Positions 14,519 through 16,431 of a stretch of DNA of 16,431 nucleotides are shown piece by piece (position 1 is the stretch's first letter; the number at the start of each line of letters is the position of its first letter). The stretch spans positions 1-16,431 of the forward strand of contig CAZVCC010000063.1 of the NCBI GenBank assembly GCA_964626015.1, in the 5' to 3' direction. A model generated the notes under the pieces. The model did not search any database. It was not told the DNA's origin and was given only the letters and a program-made list of their open reading frames with translations. The stretch comes from CAIKZJ01 sp964626015 (GTDB lineage: Bacteria > Bacteroidota > Ignavibacteria > Tepidaquicellales > Tepidaquicellaceae). The position numbers and the translations under genes were made by a program.

Positions 14519-15757
14519 ATGAAAAAACTATTTGTAATATTATTACTACTCACAGCATTCAGTGTTAATGCTCAGTGGGTGCAGCAATATACGGGAGTTA
14601 CTGCGAACCTGTATGACATTGAGTTTTTGAACCGCTACACGGGGTGGAGCGTAGGAGCAAGCGGTACCTGTTTAAAAACTACAAACGGAGGTGTAAATTG
14701 GGACCAGATGAATCATCCTGTTGGAACTAAACCATTAAGAGCTGTTCACATTGTTGACTCTAATGTAGTTTATATTGTTGGCTATTTCAGAACAATAATA
14801 AAGACAACAGATGGTGGAGATAGTTGGATTACACTTGAAAACGGACCAAGCGGTGGAGGTAGAAGTTACTTTGGATTGTATTTCATTAATAAAGATACCG
14901 GTTGGATAAGCGGGTCATCTAGTAAAATTTCAAAAACAACGAACGGTGGTTTAAATTTTGATTCCACAACGATTAATGCTGGATATACTTATGACATGTA
15001 TTTCAAAGACGCGTTTACTGGATTTGTTACAGCAGATGGAAGAGTTTTTAAAACTACAAACGGCGGAATTTCGTGGTTTTTTTCTCTCTACTTAACATCA
15101 TCAAGAACTTTCTGGAAAATATCTTTTGTAGGCAATAAGTTTGGTTGGGTGGCAGGATTCAACGGTGAGGGTGTATATAGAACAAACGACTTTGGTGAAA
15201 ATTGGTCAATTATTTATGATTCAATAAAAGTTAAATGGATGTATGGAGTCTGTTTTATTAACGAGGATACAGGGTTTATAGGAGGTTCATATGATAGACT
15301 TTTTAAAACAACGGACGGAGGTTTTAATTGGACAAGAGAGAATACATCTACAAATAATAATGAATTCGAATCAATTGAATTTGTGAATGATACAGTTGGA
15401 TGGACTTGCAGTACAGGAGGTGTAATAATGCACACGACAACTGGCGGGCAAACTTTAACAGGTATTGCAAATCAAACAGTAAATATTGCCGAAAGATATG
15501 AACTTTATCAAAACTATCCGAACCCGTTTAACAACCAAACAAAAATAAGTTTTGAGATACAAAAATTCAGCGAAGTAAGAATTGTTGTATATGATATTCT
15601 CGGTAAAGAAAGAGATGTAATATTAGACGGAATATATCAAACGGGAAAGTATGAAATAAATTATTCACCGAAAGAATTAAGTTCGGGGATATATTTTTAC
15701 AGAATGGTAATAAACGGTGAAATCAAAAAAACGAAAAAGTTGATGCTCAAAAAATAA
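14519..15757 (+). CDS. Secreted seven-bladed Ycf48-like propeller protein with T9SS sorting domain
   Basis: A 412-residue exported protein with a signal peptide cleaved after VNA-18. Seven repeats of the form K-T-T-(N/D)-G-G-x-x-W occur at 53, 95, 139, 178, 220, 263 and 304, each preceded by a (F/V)-x-(N/D)-x-x-x-G-(W/F) strand. The last repeat is degenerate (HTTTGGQTL). This pattern and spacing of about 40 residues match Ycf48/Hcf136-like seven-bladed propellers. Residues 327-412 are a T9SS sorting domain beginning YQNYPNPFNNQT and ending KKLMLKK; it is clearly more diverged than the sorting domains of the two minus-strand proteins. The protein is likely surface-exposed or released. The partner is unknown. 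There is no Shine-Dalgarno sequence before the ATG. The C10 tract upstream may affect expression. Confidence 0.9.
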   Translation: MKKLFVILLLLTAFSVNAQWVQQYTGVTANLYDIEFLNRYTGWSVGASGTCLKTTNGGVNWDQMNHPVGTKPLRAVHIVDSNVVYIVGYFRTIIKTTDGGDSWITLENGPSGGGRSYFGLYFINKDTGWISGSSSKISKTTNGGLNFDSTTINAGYTYDMYFKDAFTGFVTADGRVFKTTNGGISWFFSLYLTSSRTFWKISFVGNKFGWVAGFNGEGVYRTNDFGENWSIIYDSIKVKWMYGVCFINEDTGFIGGSYDRLFKTTDGGFNWTRENTSTNNNEFESIEFVNDTVGWTCSTGGVIMHTTTGGQTLTGIANQTVNIAERYELYQNYPNPFNNQTKISFEIQKFSEVRIVVYDILGKERDVILDGIYQTGKYEINYSPKELSSGIYFYRMVINGEIKKTKKLMLKK

Positions 15758-15920
15758 ATTATTAAAGTCCTTATGGATACACCACCAAAATAGATATACC
15801 ATATTTGAAATAAAGGGCGGAGCCTTTGAAATAAAAGAGTCGCGACCAACGACAATCAAAGTTATATCCAATAATTGGATGTATCCGCCCATTTTTATAA
15901 AATATAAAACATATAAACAT
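15758..15920. other. Short intergenic region with overlapping inverted repeats
   Basis: GGATACA (15775-15781) is complementary to TGTATCC (15880-15886), and GGGCGGA (15815-15821) is complementary to TCCGCCC (15884-15890). The two right arms share three bases, so the pairings compete. A 15-base palindrome ATCCAAT-A-ATTGGAT lies at 15866-15880, and GTCGCGAC at 15839-15846 is an 8-base palindrome. A TTTGAAATAAA direct repeat flanks the GGGCGGAGCC segment. No T run follows, so this is not a plain terminator. It may be a leader structure for the next gene or a decayed repeat. Confidence 0.4.
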
Positions 15921-16431
15921 ATGAAAAAGTTATATATAAAAGTATTGATAACGTTAACAATAATGTTCTCAATAATAACATGCTTAAACGCCCAGTTTTT
16001 AAGCGGATTTTATAACGGTGCAATGCCTTTTCAGCATACATTGATTCCAAAAACTAATCCGTTTCGCGGATATTTAATTCCAAATACAACAGAATGGGAT
16101 GGACCTAATTATTCCGATACAAATGCTTATTTCCCGATATTGATTGTTTTCGTTCAGTTTGCAGATGACCCTCCCGTATCTCCTCATGGGAGCTGGCCAA
16201 TAGGATATGCACCAATCTATTTGGATTCAATGATAGCTACAGAAAAGAATATGAACTCAAGTATTCCGTGGTGGGAAAAATATAATCCAAATACTGAAAT
16301 GATAAGCTCTCAGTGGATGGAAATCAGCCGAGGAAGGTTTCACGTGATAAGTCCACGCGGTGCTTTTTCTGTTGTTCTTGGCAATGCAAGTGAATATGCG
16401 GACCCATATACAGGTGAAAATTATATGAATC
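15921..16431 (+). CDS. N-terminal part of an exported protein, possibly M6-type metallopeptidase-like
   Basis: The first 170 codons of a gene cut by the window edge, with no stop found by hand translation. The signal peptide MKKLYIKVLITLTIMFSIIT continues to about CLNA before Q25. The segment YFPILIVFVQFADDP near residue 75 and the later WMEISRGRFHVISP near 140 resemble the opening of M6 (immune inhibitor A-like) metallopeptidase domains, where a V-x-x-V-x-F-x-D strand is followed by a Y-x-E-x-S-x-G-x-F-x-V segment. The catalytic HExxH would lie beyond the window, so this assignment is tentative. Given its neighbours, a C-terminal sorting domain is likely but not visible. No Shine-Dalgarno sequence precedes the ATG. 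Confidence 0.7.
   Translation, partial: MKKLYIKVLITLTIMFSIITCLNAQFLSGFYNGAMPFQHTLIPKTNPFRGYLIPNTTEWDGPNYSDTNAYFPILIVFVQFADDPPVSPHGSWPIGYAPIYLDSMIATEKNMNSSIPWWEKYNPNTEMISSQWMEISRGRFHVISPRGAFSVVLGNASEYADPYTGENYMN

Overview
The window looks like a low-GC chromosome segment from the Bacteroidota/Chlorobiota superphylum, most likely an Ignavibacteria-type organism. Three proteins end in type IX secretion (T9SS) C-terminal sorting domains that begin with QNYPNPFN. Most starts lack a Shine-Dalgarno sequence, and many products are exported or envelope proteins. The lineage is inferred from these traits, not proven.

Left part (1-5441, minus strand): a secreted protein with a fibronectin-like domain, a Ycf48/BNR-type propeller and a sorting domain; a 480-base gene-free stretch with hairpins and a REP-like block; then a tight three-gene operon read leftward: glycerol dehydrogenase (gldA), an exported M23-type peptidase-like protein, and a lipoprotein of the class C beta-lactamase/DD-peptidase family.

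Centre (5442-9088): a striking minisatellite of about 61 imperfect 9/10-bp units (consensus NCAAGAGCAG) lies between the gldA promoter region and the terminator of a 956-residue secreted sialidase-fold protein on the minus strand. The array leaves plus-strand frames open by composition, so those long frames are probably not genes.

Right of centre (9262-13950, plus strand): a four-gene operon encoding an envelope protein with a weak lipobox, a DUF5723-like outer-membrane protein, a GNAT acetyltransferase starting at TTG, and a DUF6588-like barrel. It closes with a strong bidirectional terminator. Facing it on the minus strand is the 78-codon 3' end of a gamma-glutamyltransferase gene whose front is missing.

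Right end (14192-16431): a gene-poor AT-rich stretch with a C10 homopolymer, a seven-blade Ycf48-like T9SS protein, a short intergenic region with competing inverted repeats, and the start of another exported protein cut by the window edge. Exported proteins dominate; the only clear central-metabolism enzyme is GldA. The most unusual objects are the minisatellite, the gamma-glutamyltransferase remnant and the homopolymer tract.
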